Assembly: GCA_905182565.1 (NCBI GenBank)
Contig: CAJJCB010000020.1
Coordinates: 62,001-126,000, forward strand
DNA from: Acidimicrobiaceae bacterium
GTDB lineage: Bacteria; Actinomycetota; Acidimicrobiia; Acidimicrobiales; Poriferisodalaceae
Direction: 5' to 3'
Length of the DNA: 64,000 nucleotides
In this document: positions 18,960 to 29,101 of the stretch, piece by piece
Position numbering within the stretch: the stretch's first letter is position 1
Layout of the letters: every line of letters begins with the position of its first letter
Notes under the pieces: generated by a model
Databases searched by the model: none
Told to the model about the DNA's origin: nothing
What the model saw: the letters and a program-made list of their open reading frames with translations, nothing else
Position numbers and translations under genes: made by a program

Positions 18960-19044
18960 CAGCCATAGCTGACCTGTGTTAGCTGAAGCGTATCAGCACC
19001 ACTAGCAGTCTCCGCATAGCTACCTCTTCATCTAGATCCCCTAA

Positions 19045-20244
19045 TTAGCGCCGTCGGATCATCTCAACTGCCTGTTCAGTCGAATTCACATCTTCTCCTT
19101 GGCTTTCCATTAGCGCCGCTCTATCAGCTTCTGCTTCTGCTTCTGCTCCTAGATCAGCATCAGCGAGCGCTCCATCGATACCCGCCTCAGAGATTTTAAT
19201 TGCCCATTCCACAAGCGAATCAACCATCTTGTCCTCAGGCACCACTTTTACAACTTTGCCTCGCACAAACAAGTGCCCTCTTTGTCTACCCGCAGCAATG
19301 CCTAGGTCTGCGCTTTTAGCCTCGCCAGGCCCGTTCACTACGCACCCCATGACTGCAACCTGTATGGGTATATCAAGGTTAGCCAGCGCTTCTTGAGCAT
19401 TTGCAGCCACTTCGATAACGTCTACTTCAGCTCGACCACAAGATGGACACGCTATTAGGTCAAGACCCGTTCTTTCTCTTAACCCCAAAACCTCAAGAAG
19501 CTGTTTCCCTACTTTTACCTCTTCAACCGGGTCCGCTGTAAGGCTAAAGCGGATAGTGTCCCCAATTCCTTCATTCAAAAGCGTGGCAATTCCAGCAGTC
19601 CCCTTCAGAACTCCCCCAGGTAGAGGTCCAGCTTCAGTAACACCTAGGTGAAGCGGGAAATCGACCGTATCTGCAAGGAGCCGATAAGACTCCACCATCA
19701 AACGCACATCACTTGCTTTAACTGAAATTTTCACATTATCGAAATCGACAGCTTCAAAATGTCCTAGCTCACGTTTTGCTGATTCGACAAGCGCAACAGG
19801 CGTCATTCCATAACGTTCTTCGATGTCAGGATCCAAGGAACCACCATTCACACCGATTCGAATTGGAACACCCCTATCACGCGCTTCCATAGCAACTGTT
19901 CTGATGTGCTCAGGCTTTCGAATGTTGCCAGGGTTTAAGCGTAAACATGCTACTCCAGCGTCTAAAGCGGCAAGAGCTAGCTTGTATTGGAAATGGATAT
20001 CGGCAACTATGGGAACCGGGGAACGTGGGATGATTTGAGCTAGCCCTTCTGCCGCATCTAAATCGTTACATGTGCACCGGACTATGTCAGCACCGGCCCC
20101 TGCGAGCGCATAAATTTGTTCAAGCGTTGCCTCTACATTTGCTGTTTTCGTTGTGGTCATTGACTGAACGCTTATCGGCGCACTGCCACCCACCGAAACA
20201 GACCCGACTTCTACTCGTCGCGTGACTCGCCGCTCATACAACAT
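19045..20244 (-). CDS. ispG: 4-hydroxy-3-methylbut-2-enyl diphosphate synthase (flavodoxin-type GcpE)
   Basis: Iron-sulfur enzyme of the MEP isoprenoid pathway, converting MEcPP to HMBPP. The [4Fe-4S] ligands are in CPSCGR and in VMGCVVNGPGEA. The TIM-barrel part carries SMTTTKTANVEATLEQI and RLNPGNI. Length 399 residues. The last 40 or so residues form an Ala/Glu-rich tail not needed for catalysis. It follows the site-2 protease and dxr genes, the same order as in mycobacteria, so two MEP enzymes are clustered. Confidence 0.95.
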   Translation of the reverse strand: MLYERRVTRRVEVGSVSVGGSAPISVQSMTTTKTANVEATLEQIYALAGAGADIVRCTCNDLDAAEGLAQIIPRSPVPIVADIHFQYKLALAALDAGVACLRLNPGNIRKPEHIRTVAMEARDRGVPIRIGVNGGSLDPDIEERYGMTPVALVESAKRELGHFEAVDFDNVKISVKASDVRLMVESYRLLADTVDFPLHLGVTEAGPLPGGVLKGTAGIATLLNEGIGDTIRFSLTADPVEEVKVGKQLLEVLGLRERTGLDLIACPSCGRAEVDVIEVAANAQEALANLDIPIQVAVMGCVVNGPGEAKSADLGIAAGRQRGHLFVRGKVVKVVPEDKMVDSLVEWAIKISEAGIDGALADADLGAEAEAEADRAALMESQGEDVNSTEQAVEMIRRR

Positions 20245-20297
20245 TTGTATCTGGCACCTTAGAACCTGAATTCATTTAACAACCACCTTTGACCAAA

Positions 20298-21521
20298 TTA
20301 GAAATTGAGAGGATTTGCGATATCTAGATAGATGGCACCTATCCCAAAGAAAGCCAAAAATATTATGACGACGTACGTAATCGGCATTAAACGAGATATA
20401 TCCACCATATAGCGCTTACCTGACCGACCTTCACGCACTCTTTCATACGATGCAACCAGTAGGTGCCCTCCATCAAGTGGCAATAGAGGCAACAAGTTAA
20501 AGACCCCGACGAACATGTTAAAGCTAATGAAAAGAAGTAACCGTTCCGAGTTGTTGAAGCGTTCGCTAGCACCAATCTGAACAGCACCAATTAACGAAAG
20601 CGGTCGGGTCTCTAGGTTTTCGTTCGCTGTAGGATCATTGGGCGCTGAGAAGATCCGATCTAGTACATCATCGAAATTTGCTGCGATATGCCATACACCT
20701 TGCAAGGACTGCCAAGCCATCTCAGCCAACCGACTAACGGCTAAAAAAATAGACTTTAATGGACTAACTGTCTCATAAGAGGTAACGGCTCGCTGACTAA
20801 TTCCAAGTCGCCCTTCTCCACTTTCTGTCGAGTCGAGTTCTACTAACAGCTCAATAACTTCACCATCTCGTTCAACTGCTGCAGGTAACAAGGCGCCAGG
20901 TTGGCTACGCACGGCCGTCACCAAGTCCTCCCACAAAACAGTTGATTGCGCACCTATAGCAAGGATTCTGTCGCCTGGTCTGATCCCTGCTTCTGCCGCC
21001 GAGGACAAGCCCACTCCCGGTGACTCTTCAACAACTAGACCTACTTCCCACTTACCTTCTTCAACTTTGGGCTCACCAAAAACGCTCAGCAAGATGAACA
21101 TCGCTACAAAGGCCATTGCAAAATGCATTAATGAGCCTGCTGATGCTACGAGTACTCTTTTCGGATATGACTTCTGCCGGTAGGTTCGTGGCTCATCAAC
21201 CGGGTCGACTTCGTCTAAATTAGTCATACCTATAATTTTCACGTATGCGCCTGCCAACACAGGCTTTACGCCAAATTCAGTTTCACCTCGTCGAAAGCTA
21301 AACAAGCGAGGGCCGAAGCCCAAAAAAAATTCAGTCGCCTTCATACCTGTTGCCCGAGCAGCTAGATAATGACCGCTTTCGTGCATAAAAACGATGAACG
21401 TAATTATCAGAACAACAACTACCATCGCCTTGGATACCAATGCCAGTAAAAAGAAAAGGCCCAAAACAACAAATACTGATAGGCGATTTCCTCCCATCTT
21501 TGGGGAGTTCGAATCAGACAT
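20298..21521 (-). CDS. rseP: Site-2 intramembrane zinc metalloprotease (RseP/Rip1 family)
   Basis: Membrane protease that cleaves anti-sigma factors or other membrane substrates. It has the HESGH zinc motif in the first transmembrane region, a PDZ domain in the middle (around GIRPGDRILAIG), and the second active-site motif LLPLLPLDGGHLL followed by C-terminal transmembrane segments. ATG 21521 overlaps the dxr stop by 8 nt and was chosen over an upstream TTG at 21539, giving 407 residues. dxr-rseP-ispG is the mycobacterial order. Confidence 0.92.
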   Translation of the reverse strand: MSDSNSPKMGGNRLSVFVVLGLFFLLALVSKAMVVVVLIITFIVFMHESGHYLAARATGMKATEFFLGFGPRLFSFRRGETEFGVKPVLAGAYVKIIGMTNLDEVDPVDEPRTYRQKSYPKRVLVASAGSLMHFAMAFVAMFILLSVFGEPKVEEGKWEVGLVVEESPGVGLSSAAEAGIRPGDRILAIGAQSTVLWEDLVTAVRSQPGALLPAAVERDGEVIELLVELDSTESGEGRLGISQRAVTSYETVSPLKSIFLAVSRLAEMAWQSLQGVWHIAANFDDVLDRIFSAPNDPTANENLETRPLSLIGAVQIGASERFNNSERLLLFISFNMFVGVFNLLPLLPLDGGHLLVASYERVREGRSGKRYMVDISRLMPITYVVIIFLAFFGIGAIYLDIANPLNF

Positions 21522-22689
21522 TTTTTGTACTCTTATCAATCAAAAAAGTTTCAACACACTCGCGACCGCGTCGATCTGCACGAACAACAGCGTCAACGCA
21601 ATCAGCTCGTTCACCATCGTATTTATCCAACGAGGCTGATATCGCTGTAGCAATTCCCCTCCATGAAATACCGCCTTGAAGAAACGCGGCAACTGCTGCT
21701 TCGTTAGCTCCATTAAGCCACGCCGGAGCAGTTTCACCTAACCGACCTGCATCAAATGCTAATCCCAGGCACGGAAAACTATCTAAATCCGGTGGTTCAA
21801 AATCCATCGAAATGGCAGCATCCCAATCAAGAGCGCCAAACTCAGTGTCAATGCGTTCTGGAAAAGCCAAGGCGTAGCCAATAGGTAACCTCATATCAGG
21901 TTTTGACAGCTGCGCAATGGTGGTTCCATCGACAAAACTCGCCATTGAATGCACGATCGACTGAGGATGCACAACAACTTTAATATCATCGTAACCAACA
22001 CCAAAAAGTTCGTGAGCTTCAATAACTTCCAAACCCTTATTCATAAGAGTCGAAGAATCAATCGTTATTTTAGGTCCCATCGACCACGTCGGATGGTTCA
22101 GCGCTTCGCTCACAGTAACTGATGCCAACTGTTTTTCACTCCATCCTCGAAATGGCCCACCACTAGCTGTCAGAACCAACTCCCGAAGATGACGGCTCGA
22201 GTTTCCTAATTCCAGATCAGCGCGAAGGCACTGATGCAGCGCGCAATGTTCACTATCGACTGGAATGAGTTCAGCGCCTGGGATAGCCCTCAACGGCTGA
22301 ACCAGAGGACCAGCTGCAATTAGGCTTTCTTTATTTGCTAGCGCTAGTCTTTTCCCCGCCGAGAGCGATGATAATGTCACTCCTAGACCTGCAAATCCCA
22401 CTACACCATTAACAATTACATCGGCACTCTTCGCTAACTCATCAAAACCGAGCGAACCAGTTAAGACTTCAGTACCCGAGGGAACTAATCTTCGTAATTC
22501 CTCAAACAAGTCTTCTCGCCCAATAGCTACTTGTTTGGGCCGAAACTCTCGAACCTGAGCTACCAACAATTCAAGCGAAGACCACGCAGCAAGCGATTCA
22601 ATCTGGAACCTATCTTGTTGAGCGCGCACTACTTCAAGAGTCTGGGTACCAATTGAGCCCGTGGAGCCGAGCACGGCCACTGTAGTCAC
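21514..22689 (-). CDS. dxr: 1-deoxy-D-xylulose-5-phosphate reductoisomerase
   Basis: NADPH-dependent second enzyme of the MEP isoprenoid pathway. It has the N-terminal Rossmann motif GSTGSIG, the VNGVVGFAGL and LALANKESL segments, the metal/substrate motif PVDSEH, and IDSSTLMNKGLEVIEAH. Length 391 residues is typical. It begins 17 nt after the cdsA stop and overlaps the site-2 protease gene, so cdsA-dxr-rseP are read together. Confidence 0.96.
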   Translation of the reverse strand: MTTVAVLGSTGSIGTQTLEVVRAQQDRFQIESLAAWSSLELLVAQVREFRPKQVAIGREDLFEELRRLVPSGTEVLTGSLGFDELAKSADVIVNGVVGFAGLGVTLSSLSAGKRLALANKESLIAAGPLVQPLRAIPGAELIPVDSEHCALHQCLRADLELGNSSRHLRELVLTASGGPFRGWSEKQLASVTVSEALNHPTWSMGPKITIDSSTLMNKGLEVIEAHELFGVGYDDIKVVVHPQSIVHSMASFVDGTTIAQLSKPDMRLPIGYALAFPERIDTEFGALDWDAAISMDFEPPDLDSFPCLGLAFDAGRLGETAPAWLNGANEAAVAAFLQGGISWRGIATAISASLDKYDGERADCVDAVVRADRRGRECVETFLIDKSTKNV

Positions 22690-22706
22690 TATGTGATTAT
22701 TCCATT

Positions 22707-24644
22707 TCAGTAAAGAACAAGTTCAGCAACGTAATAGCTAGTTGGCAGAACGAAAAGAAGAGCATCGAAACGATCAAAAATTCCCCCATGTCCAGGCAAA
22801 AGGCTACCCATGTCTTTAACCCCTAGATCACGTTTAACCATTGACTGTGCCAAATCTCCCAACGGAGCCATGACCGCTATCGAAATTCCTAAGAACAAAG
22901 GATCTAGCATCGACTCTGTCCAGGGAAAAACTCCTGGAAAGTTATTCAATACCAAAATACTTACAATGACCGCTAAGAGCATCCCACCTAATAGGCCTTC
23001 ATACGTCTTATTTGGACTCAGATGAGGCGCTAGCTTACTTTGACCAGTCGTACTCCCGATTACATAACCGCCGATATCGTAAGCCGCTGTTCCTAATACG
23101 GCACCTATCAATACTGCATCTCCATGAGGGCGGCTCAAGATTAAGGCTGCAAATGAACCCAGTACGCCAACCCACATGATGCCTAAAATAGTCACGGCCA
23201 AGTTTGCAGTCGCATGCTCGCCCCCGAAGCCAAAAACGAACCAGCAAAGACCAACGACTATGACCAATCCTAGAACCACCGGGTAGGTCTCAGCTCCACG
23301 GGTATATGCGCCTATTGAAAGCCCGGCAACAGCTGTTAACCCAATTAAGGTTGCCGGACGATACCCAAGTGATCGGACCGATTTATAAAATTCAGCAGCA
23401 GCCAGAATGAGTGCACTAACTACAAACACCATTAGTGCTGCAGGACCAATTTTCAATAGTCCAAAAAACACTCCTGCTAAACCAGCTCCGACGGCAATAG
23501 CAACTGGGATATTTCTCCCGCTTCGGCCGCTAGATTCCGAACCCGCAACATTTTGGTTCAGGTCTCCATGTACTAATGTTCGCTCATCATTTCGAATACT
23601 TCGAGGCTGACCATAATCATCATTATTCTCCCTCCAATGAGGAGATGAATCTTCCGAATCTACCCATTCATCAATAAGGTCTGACTCTTTCTCGCCCACC
23701 TCATCATCGGGTAAATCGGTCTTAGGACCATCCGATTCGCTATCCACTATTCGCTCTTTCTTATTAGATCCAAATGTTGACACGAGCCGATTTCTTAGCG
23801 GTGCTTTAGGCGCTTGGTTATGGGTTTCTAAAGGTTTGTCCTCGGGATCGACCAGCCCTTGAGAGGTCTGAGGCTTGTCAGAATCCTTCACTGAAGATAC
23901 TTCGCTTTCAGTTCTTTCCTCATCATCACGATCACTCCTAGCGGTCTCATGCTCGTCGTCACCATACGGGAGCGCCTCAACGTCCCCTCCGAAAATTTTG
24001 GCTGTCCGATTCTCGACAGAGCCAGCTTCATCATTCTCGATCAATGATTTCGATACTGCTAGATCCGACGCATCTGTTGTCCTTGCATCCAGGTTCTCAA
24101 TTTCGCGAGCAACTAATATGCCGGTGTCTTCCAGAACCGCGTCACCAAACACATTTTCATTTTGGTCAGCAAAAAGAGTTTGATCAAAATATTCGTCACT
24201 AGGCGAATCAGTCTCACTAATCGTATCTAGTTTTCCTTCAAGTATTTTTTGATCTGGAATAGCAAGATCACCAAGCTCTATTAGCGAAGTGTCCAAAAGG
24301 TCAACTAGCTCAGATTGTTCTTCTGAGTCTTGCCGAATCGGAGACATGGTTGGCAGCGTGTCCGACCTAGCGGCATCAAAGAAACTTGTATCTGAAGTAT
24401 CAACTAAACGATCATCATCCGGAAGATCGGGGAATAGTCGGGAGCGCCCCAACGCTGAAGAGGCCTGCGATGTTTCCGACGGCGGCACTCGGTCTCCATC
24501 TCCGGGTAAATCGCCACTAGCAGGTTCAGCCCAGTGGGGCATCTGCGCGGAATCACTATCGAAAGACAACAGCGGTGACTCGTCTACACCATCATCGAGG
24601 TCACGACTTTCAGAGTCAGCGTCACCGGTATCTTTATCCGACAT
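22707..24644 (-). CDS. cdsA: Phosphatidate cytidylyltransferase with a long acidic N-terminal extension
   Basis: Makes CDP-diacylglycerol, the precursor of anionic phospholipids. The membrane enzyme occupies residues about 379-645. It has several transmembrane helices and the CDP-diglyceride synthetase signature SMVKRDLGVKDMGSLLPGHGG, then FDRFDAL. Residues 1-378 are hydrophilic, rich in Asp, Glu and Ser, and probably disordered. They contain short Trp-bearing motifs (MPHWAEPASGDLP near residue 35 and SPHWREN near 334). Most CdsA proteins are 260-400 residues long, so this is unusually large. frr lies upstream, the standard order. Confidence 0.93.
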   Translation of the reverse strand: MSDKDTGDADSESRDLDDGVDESPLLSFDSDSAQMPHWAEPASGDLPGDGDRVPPSETSQASSALGRSRLFPDLPDDDRLVDTSDTSFFDAARSDTLPTMSPIRQDSEEQSELVDLLDTSLIELGDLAIPDQKILEGKLDTISETDSPSDEYFDQTLFADQNENVFGDAVLEDTGILVAREIENLDARTTDASDLAVSKSLIENDEAGSVENRTAKIFGGDVEALPYGDDEHETARSDRDDEERTESEVSSVKDSDKPQTSQGLVDPEDKPLETHNQAPKAPLRNRLVSTFGSNKKERIVDSESDGPKTDLPDDEVGEKESDLIDEWVDSEDSSPHWRENNDDYGQPRSIRNDERTLVHGDLNQNVAGSESSGRSGRNIPVAIAVGAGLAGVFFGLLKIGPAALMVFVVSALILAAAEFYKSVRSLGYRPATLIGLTAVAGLSIGAYTRGAETYPVVLGLVIVVGLCWFVFGFGGEHATANLAVTILGIMWVGVLGSFAALILSRPHGDAVLIGAVLGTAAYDIGGYVIGSTTGQSKLAPHLSPNKTYEGLLGGMLLAVIVSILVLNNFPGVFPWTESMLDPLFLGISIAVMAPLGDLAQSMVKRDLGVKDMGSLLPGHGGIFDRFDALLFVLPTSYYVAELVLY

Positions 24645-24664
24645 ACTGTCTCCTATCGTAAGCT

Positions 24665-25231
24665 CTAAACCTCAAGTAATTCCTGCTCTTTTGCTACTAG
24701 CGCACGATCAAGAGTTTCAATAGACGCTTGCGTAACCCGATCAAGTTCCTTAGAGAACCGATCTCGATCGTCAGAGGAAATATCTTTATCTTTTTCCAAT
24801 GCATCAAGATCTTGCCTTGCCGAGCGGCGCAGATTACGCACCGCGACACGCCCTTCTTCCGCCATCTGTTTTACTACTCGAACCAAATCGCGGCGACGGT
24901 CTTCTGTCAAAGGAGGAAATACCAAACGCAAAATTTCGCCGTCGTTACTGGGATTAATTCCCAAATCCGATTCCATGATCGCACGAGAGATCGCATCAAT
25001 TGATCCACGGTCGAAGGGCTGAATCACCAAAATCCTGGCTTCAGGAACCGAGAATCCAGCCAATTGCTGCAACGGTACGTCTGCACCATAATAATTTACT
25101 TTTAATTTTTCTACCAATGCTGGCGTCGCTCTACCAGTTCTTATGGTTGAAAAATGCCCCTGGGCGTGCACAACTGCTCGCCCCATACGCTCATGGGCGT
25201 CACTACAAACTTCTTGCGCGAATTCACTCAC
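24665..25231 (-). CDS. frr: Ribosome recycling factor
   Basis: Splits post-termination ribosomes with EF-G. Product of 188 residues with the family pattern [20 protein letters not shown], the [12 protein letters not shown] region and [20 protein letters not shown]. Its start overlaps the pyrH stop by 4 nt (ATGA). rpsB-tsf-pyrH-frr-cdsA is a nearly universal bacterial order. Confidence 0.97.
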   Translation of the reverse strand: MSEFAQEVCSDAHERMGRAVVHAQGHFSTIRTGRATPALVEKLKVNYYGADVPLQQLAGFSVPEARILVIQPFDRGSIDAISRAIMESDLGINPSNDGEILRLVFPPLTEDRRRDLVRVVKQMAEEGRVAVRNLRRSARQDLDALEKDKDISSDDRDRFSKELDRVTQASIETLDRALVAKEQELLEV

Positions 25232-25968
25232 CTGACCAGCGTACCTATCTCCGCGCCTTCCAAGATGGATCTGAAATTCCCGCGAACCATTAAGTCAAAC
25301 ACCACGATCGGTGTCTGGTTGTCCTTACATACTGAGATAGCGGCGCTATCCATCACTGCTAACTCTTTTGAAAGGACCTCCAGGAATGAAATATTGTTTA
25401 AAAGCGTTGCGTTTTTGTCAATTTTAGGGTCAGCAGTATAGACCCCATCAACACCTGAATGAGTGCCTTTCAACACAACATCAGCACCAATTTCTACTGC
25501 CCTAAGAGCGGCAGCAGTATCGGTAGTAAAGAACGGATTACCAGTTCCGGCCGCGAAAATTACTACTCGACCTTTTTCCAAATGTCGAACTGCCCGTCTG
25601 CGAATGTAAGGCTCCGCAATTTGAGCCATTCCGATCGCAGTCATCACACGAGTAGGCACATTCACTCGTTCCAAAGCATCTTGCAACGCAATTGCGTTTA
25701 TTACGGTCGCCAACATCCCCATGTGATCGGATTGTGCTCTATCCATACCACCATCAGAACCAGCCATACCGCGCCAGATATTGCCACCACCAACAACGAT
25801 CGCAATATCAATTTGTTGGTGAACCTCTGCGATCTCCTCGGCTAAGCCACGAAGGACAACAGCGCTAATGTTGTTTCCAGAAGGCTCTGCCAGGGCTTCA
25901 CCTGAAAGTTTCAGCACTACGCGTTTCCAAGGGCTCTCACCATCCCAGCGCCGAACGTTTTCAGTCAT
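25228..25968 (-). CDS. pyrH: UMP kinase
   Basis: Phosphorylates UMP to UDP in pyrimidine synthesis. It belongs to the amino-acid kinase fold: [10 protein letters not shown] at the N-terminus, [10 protein letters not shown], then [20 protein letters not shown] in the nucleotide-binding part. Length 246 residues. It starts 1-2 nt after the tsf stop and overlaps frr by 4 nt. Confidence 0.97.
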   Translation of the reverse strand: MTENVRRWDGESPWKRVVLKLSGEALAEPSGNNISAVVLRGLAEEIAEVHQQIDIAIVVGGGNIWRGMAGSDGGMDRAQSDHMGMLATVINAIALQDALERVNVPTRVMTAIGMAQIAEPYIRRRAVRHLEKGRVVIFAAGTGNPFFTTDTAAALRAVEIGADVVLKGTHSGVDGVYTADPKIDKNATLLNNISFLEVLSKELAVMDSAAISVCKDNQTPIVVFDLMVRGNFRSILEGAEIGTLVR

Positions 25969-25969
25969 A

Positions 25970-26764
25970 TCAACTTCCGATTTCCACCTGGCTAAAGCGA
26001 TTGATAGAGGCTCCTGCTAACAAGTCAACAATAGTTTTTTTCTCATCTTTTATGAACTTCTGATCGAGTAAAGCATTATCTCTGAAAAAACCGTTCATCC
26101 TGCCATCTACAATTTTTTCCAAAGCAGCTTCTGGTTTACCTTCGTTTCTGCTCATAACTTCAAGAGTTTCTCGTTCAGTAGCCAAGATCTCCGCTGGAAT
26201 ATCAGTTCGCCGGAGGTACGGTGGTCGGCTACTCGCAATATGCAATGCTATATCATGCGCTACTTGTTCATCCCCGTCTTGGATTTCAACTAAGACAGCG
26301 TTGACTCCACGACCATTTTGTTGGTGCACATAGGCATCAAGTGTGGCACCACTCGCAGCCTCGAAACGAACAATGCGGCCAATATCAATGTTCTCTTTGA
26401 GTGACAACTTTAAATCGTCAAGATCTTTAGATTTTTCTTCCACAGCGCCCTCGCCTCGAGCGATCACGACAGAAAGCAAGCTTTCAACTAGCTCCGTAAA
26501 GTCTTCGGATTTAGCTACAAAGTCCGTCTCACATTTTAGTTCAACAATTGCGGCGACTCCGCCTTCGACTCGAGCCCCAACAATGCCTTCGCTATTATCT
26601 CGGTCAGATCGAGAAGCGGATTTGGCGAGACCTTTTTCTCTCAACCATTGCGCTCCTAACTCTGCGTCGCCGCCATTTTCAACCAATGCCTTTTTAGCAT
26701 CCATCATGCCAGCGCCAGTTAACTGACGAAGCGCTTGAACATCCTTAGCAGTGAATTCAGCCAT
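25970..26764 (-). CDS. tsf: Translation elongation factor Ts
   Basis: Nucleotide exchange factor for EF-Tu. The UBA-like N-terminus reads [19 protein letters not shown]. The core signature is [15 protein letters not shown], where the TDFV motif contacts EF-Tu. Length 264 residues. It lies 73 nt after rpsB and is followed directly by pyrH. Confidence 0.97.
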   Translation of the reverse strand: MAEFTAKDVQALRQLTGAGMMDAKKALVENGGDAELGAQWLREKGLAKSASRSDRDNSEGIVGARVEGGVAAIVELKCETDFVAKSEDFTELVESLLSVVIARGEGAVEEKSKDLDDLKLSLKENIDIGRIVRFEAASGATLDAYVHQQNGRGVNAVLVEIQDGDEQVAHDIALHIASSRPPYLRRTDIPAEILATERETLEVMSRNEGKPEAALEKIVDGRMNGFFRDNALLDQKFIKDEKKTIVDLLAGASINRFSQVEIGS

Positions 26765-26837
26765 TTCTAAAGGTGTACCTCTATCTAGGGAATATGTGAA
26801 TATACGTTCTAATCATTCGGGTCTTACGTTAGCTAGT

Positions 26838-27782
26838 TCAACTCGCGGGTTGCTCGTCAGGATCAGCTGGAGGTGAGACAACTTCAGCTTCAGCTACAGC
26901 TACAGCTTGATTGGCCGCTGATTGCGCAGCAACAACTTCAGTAGCTTTTGCTGCTTGCTCCGCTGCGATACGTGCCTCTCGAGCAGCAGCTTGAGCCATA
27001 GCTTCTTGCTCACTTTCGGCTTGTTGGTTTGCTACCCGAGCCTCTTGTTCCGGAGTGCGCTCTCCTGAGACGGGTACAACAATTCCCTTGCTTTGTGCTA
27101 TGTATCTACCTTCGCGAACAGCATCCGATATGACTCTGGATAGGAGTTCAGTACTACGAATCGCATCATCGTTTCCAGGGATAACAAAGTCAATTTGATC
27201 TGGATCACTATTTGAGTCTGCTACTGCAACGACAGGAAGCTTCAGTCGGTTTGCCTCTGCAACCGCAATGTGCTCTTTCGGCGTGTCGAGAACAAAAATA
27301 GCGCTAGGAAGCTTTTCCATATGTCGAAGGCCATTTAAATTGAGCTGCAGCTTGTCGAGTTCACGTCTTAGAAGAAGTGCCTCTTTCTTTGGCATGCTCT
27401 CGAAATCTCCAGCTTCAAGCATTCGTTCATATTCAAGCATTTTCTCTACACGGCCGCGAATGGTCCGAAAGTTAGTGAGCATTCCACCTAACCAGCGTTG
27501 ATTAACGAATGGCATACCACAAGCTCGAGCGAAGGTTTCGATTGGGTCTTGAGCTTGCTTTTTTGTTCCAACGAAAAGAATGGTGCCACCCTTGGCAACC
27601 GTATCCCGAACGTAGGTATAAGCCTGATCTATCAAAGTTATGGTTTGTTGCAGGTCAATAATGTAAATGCCATTTCGCTCGCCCCAAAGGTAGCGACCCA
27701 TCTTTGGGTTCCAGCGACGAGTTTGGTGGCCGAAATGAACTCCGGCTTTTAGCAGGTCAGTCATGGTTACAACAGCAGCCAT
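26838..27782 (-). CDS. rpsB: 30S ribosomal protein S2
   Basis: Family signatures [17 protein letters not shown] and [13 protein letters not shown] are clear. The globular part ends near residue 235. A further 80 or so residues rich in Ala, Glu and Gln form a C-terminal extension, common in Actinobacteria but long here (314 residues total). A perfect 18-nt palindrome lies in the 5' leader about 44 nt before the start and may be involved in autoregulation. Confidence 0.96.
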   Translation of the reverse strand: MAAVVTMTDLLKAGVHFGHQTRRWNPKMGRYLWGERNGIYIIDLQQTITLIDQAYTYVRDTVAKGGTILFVGTKKQAQDPIETFARACGMPFVNQRWLGGMLTNFRTIRGRVEKMLEYERMLEAGDFESMPKKEALLLRRELDKLQLNLNGLRHMEKLPSAIFVLDTPKEHIAVAEANRLKLPVVAVADSNSDPDQIDFVIPGNDDAIRSTELLSRVISDAVREGRYIAQSKGIVVPVSGERTPEQEARVANQQAESEQEAMAQAAAREARIAAEQAAKATEVVAAQSAANQAVAVAEAEVVSPPADPDEQPAS

Positions 27783-27825
27783 TTTGTCTCCTCCCCACGG
27801 TTGATTTGCTGTATCGAGAATGACA

Positions 27826-27843
27826 CTGCCTAATATTAGGCAG
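27826..27843. promoter_or_regulatory. Perfect 18-nt palindrome in the rpsB leader
   Basis: CTGCCTAATATTAGGCAG lies 43-61 nt before the rpsB start. As RNA the central AT-rich bases would form the loop. It could be an S2 autoregulatory stem or a protein-binding palindrome. No U-run follows, so it is not an intrinsic terminator. Confidence 0.5.
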
Positions 27844-27946
27844 CGACCGTGAGGTCACTTCGACTGTTTAGTAGTAGATAAAAAGTGTTCGAACGCTTCA
27901 TGAGTGTAGCCAGTGAACGCCCTAATCGACACAGAGAACTGGCTCC

Positions 27947-27996
27947 AAAAAATATTCAACCATGTTCTCATGATTTAGATCGATGAGCCAACGGTT
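27947..27996 (-). terminator. Possible intrinsic terminator of xerC
   Basis: Immediately after the xerC stop, read on the minus strand, AACC...GGTT arms enclose CTCAT...ATGAG arms, followed by AATATTTTTT. The stem is interrupted, so this is only a moderate candidate. Confidence 0.35.
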
Positions 27997-27999
27997 AAA

Positions 28000-28920
28000 T
28001 TATGCGCGTGGATGCGACATTTGATGAACTTTTTTCAAGCGTTCTCGACTCACATGAGTGTAAAGCTGAGTCGTACTTAGATCTGAATGACCCAAGAGTT
28101 CCTGAACTACTCTCAAGTCCGCACCCCCATCTAATAGGTGCGTGGCATAGGTATGTCTAAGGGCGTGCGGGTGAGTTGGTTCAAGCGACCGGCGATCAAT
28201 GACACGCCGTACATCTCGCGTTGTTAGACGATTACCGCGCCTGTTGACAAAAAGTGCCTCAGGGTCCACCGAGCCTTTGACAAGGTCGAGTTCAAATGCT
28301 TCCTTGCCTCCACCTAACCACACATCCATAAGACGTTGGGCTGGTTTACTGGTTGGGACGCGTCTCATCTTCGAACCTTTACCGACAACATCTATGTAGT
28401 CTGCGCCGCGTTGAACTTCACTTTCGTTAGTGCTACATAGCTCAGCTACCCGGAGCCCACTGCCATAAAGAAGTTCAACTAGGAGGCGATCACGCAGCTC
28501 AAGCGAGCTAGTCGGTTCTAGCTCATCAGATATTAGTGATTTCAGTTCTTTCTCTTTTAAAACTTCTGGTAATCGTCCGTAGCCCTTTGGAGCACTTAAT
28601 CCTGCCGTTGGATCTAGCGCAATTATTCCTGATCGATGTAACCAGCCAAAATAGCGACGAAGCGACGAAGCCTTTCGAGATATTGAACGTCGTTCCAATC
28701 CACGCGTTCCCATAAATGCTATGTAACGGCGAACATGCACTCGTTGAATCTTCGCTGGCCTATCAATTTTCCCTCTTTCGGCCCAGGCAACGAATTGATC
28801 GATATCAAGCCGGTATGCCTTCAATGTTGACTCCGACGCAGCTGTCAGGCTCAGAATAAAATCAGGTAGCTCCCAAAAATCTTTTGACACACTACCGAAG
28901 GTACAGATATCAGCCGTCAC
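28000..28920 (-). CDS. xerC: Tyrosine recombinase XerC-type
   Basis: Resolves chromosome dimers at dif. Product of 306 residues with an N-terminal SAM-like core-binding domain (about 15-105) and the catalytic domain. The catalytic set is R157 (SGLRVAEL), K181 (GKGSK), H252 and R255 (HALRHT), H278 (LGHSD) and Y287 (TTQLYTHV). The start is GTG, and a second GTG lies ten codons downstream. xerC following rpsB on the same strand matches the mycobacterial order. I cannot tell XerC from XerD by motifs alone, so the name relies on position. Confidence 0.9.
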   Translation of the reverse strand: MTADICTFGSVSKDFWELPDFILSLTAASESTLKAYRLDIDQFVAWAERGKIDRPAKIQRVHVRRYIAFMGTRGLERRSISRKASSLRRYFGWLHRSGIIALDPTAGLSAPKGYGRLPEVLKEKELKSLISDELEPTSSLELRDRLLVELLYGSGLRVAELCSTNESEVQRGADYIDVVGKGSKMRRVPTSKPAQRLMDVWLGGGKEAFELDLVKGSVDPEALFVNRRGNRLTTRDVRRVIDRRSLEPTHPHALRHTYATHLLDGGADLRVVQELLGHSDLSTTQLYTHVSRERLKKVHQMSHPRA

Positions 28921-28981
28921 TCTCCAGCTAGTTCTTTATTCAAGGCGCCTAATTGTGATCTCTAAAGGGCATACTTCCCCG

Positions 28982-29092
28982 ATGGGCTACAACCCGTATA
29001 GAAAACAAAAAGCCAGTTTGGCCGACTATTCGATGATCGCTGCAGCGTGTGTCTCAGCCTCAGCGCTTATCATCTGGGGATTTTGGGGGTAA
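28982..29092 (+). CDS. Small single-pass membrane protein, 36 residues
   Basis: ATG at 28982 opens a 36-codon frame beginning MGYNPYRKQKASLADY and followed by one hydrophobic helix (about residues 17-36, ending IIWGFWG). A basic N-terminus plus one C-terminal helix fits a small inner-membrane protein. Short actinobacterial proteins starting with GYNP and a basic patch are known to me as hypothetical. CATACT ends six bases before the ATG, so it may be a leaderless transcript. A zinc-binding small gene starts 9 nt downstream. Confidence 0.65.
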   Translation: MGYNPYRKQKASLADYSMIAAACVSASALIIWGFWG

Positions 29093-29101
29093 AGGATCAA
29101 A

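Noticed and set aside
27883-27898. AAGTGTTCGAACGCTT near-palindrome upstream of rpsB, considered as a LexA box
   Set aside because: Actinobacterial LexA boxes have GAAC and GTTC in the opposite order with a four-base spacer; this does not match, and rpsB is not an SOS gene.
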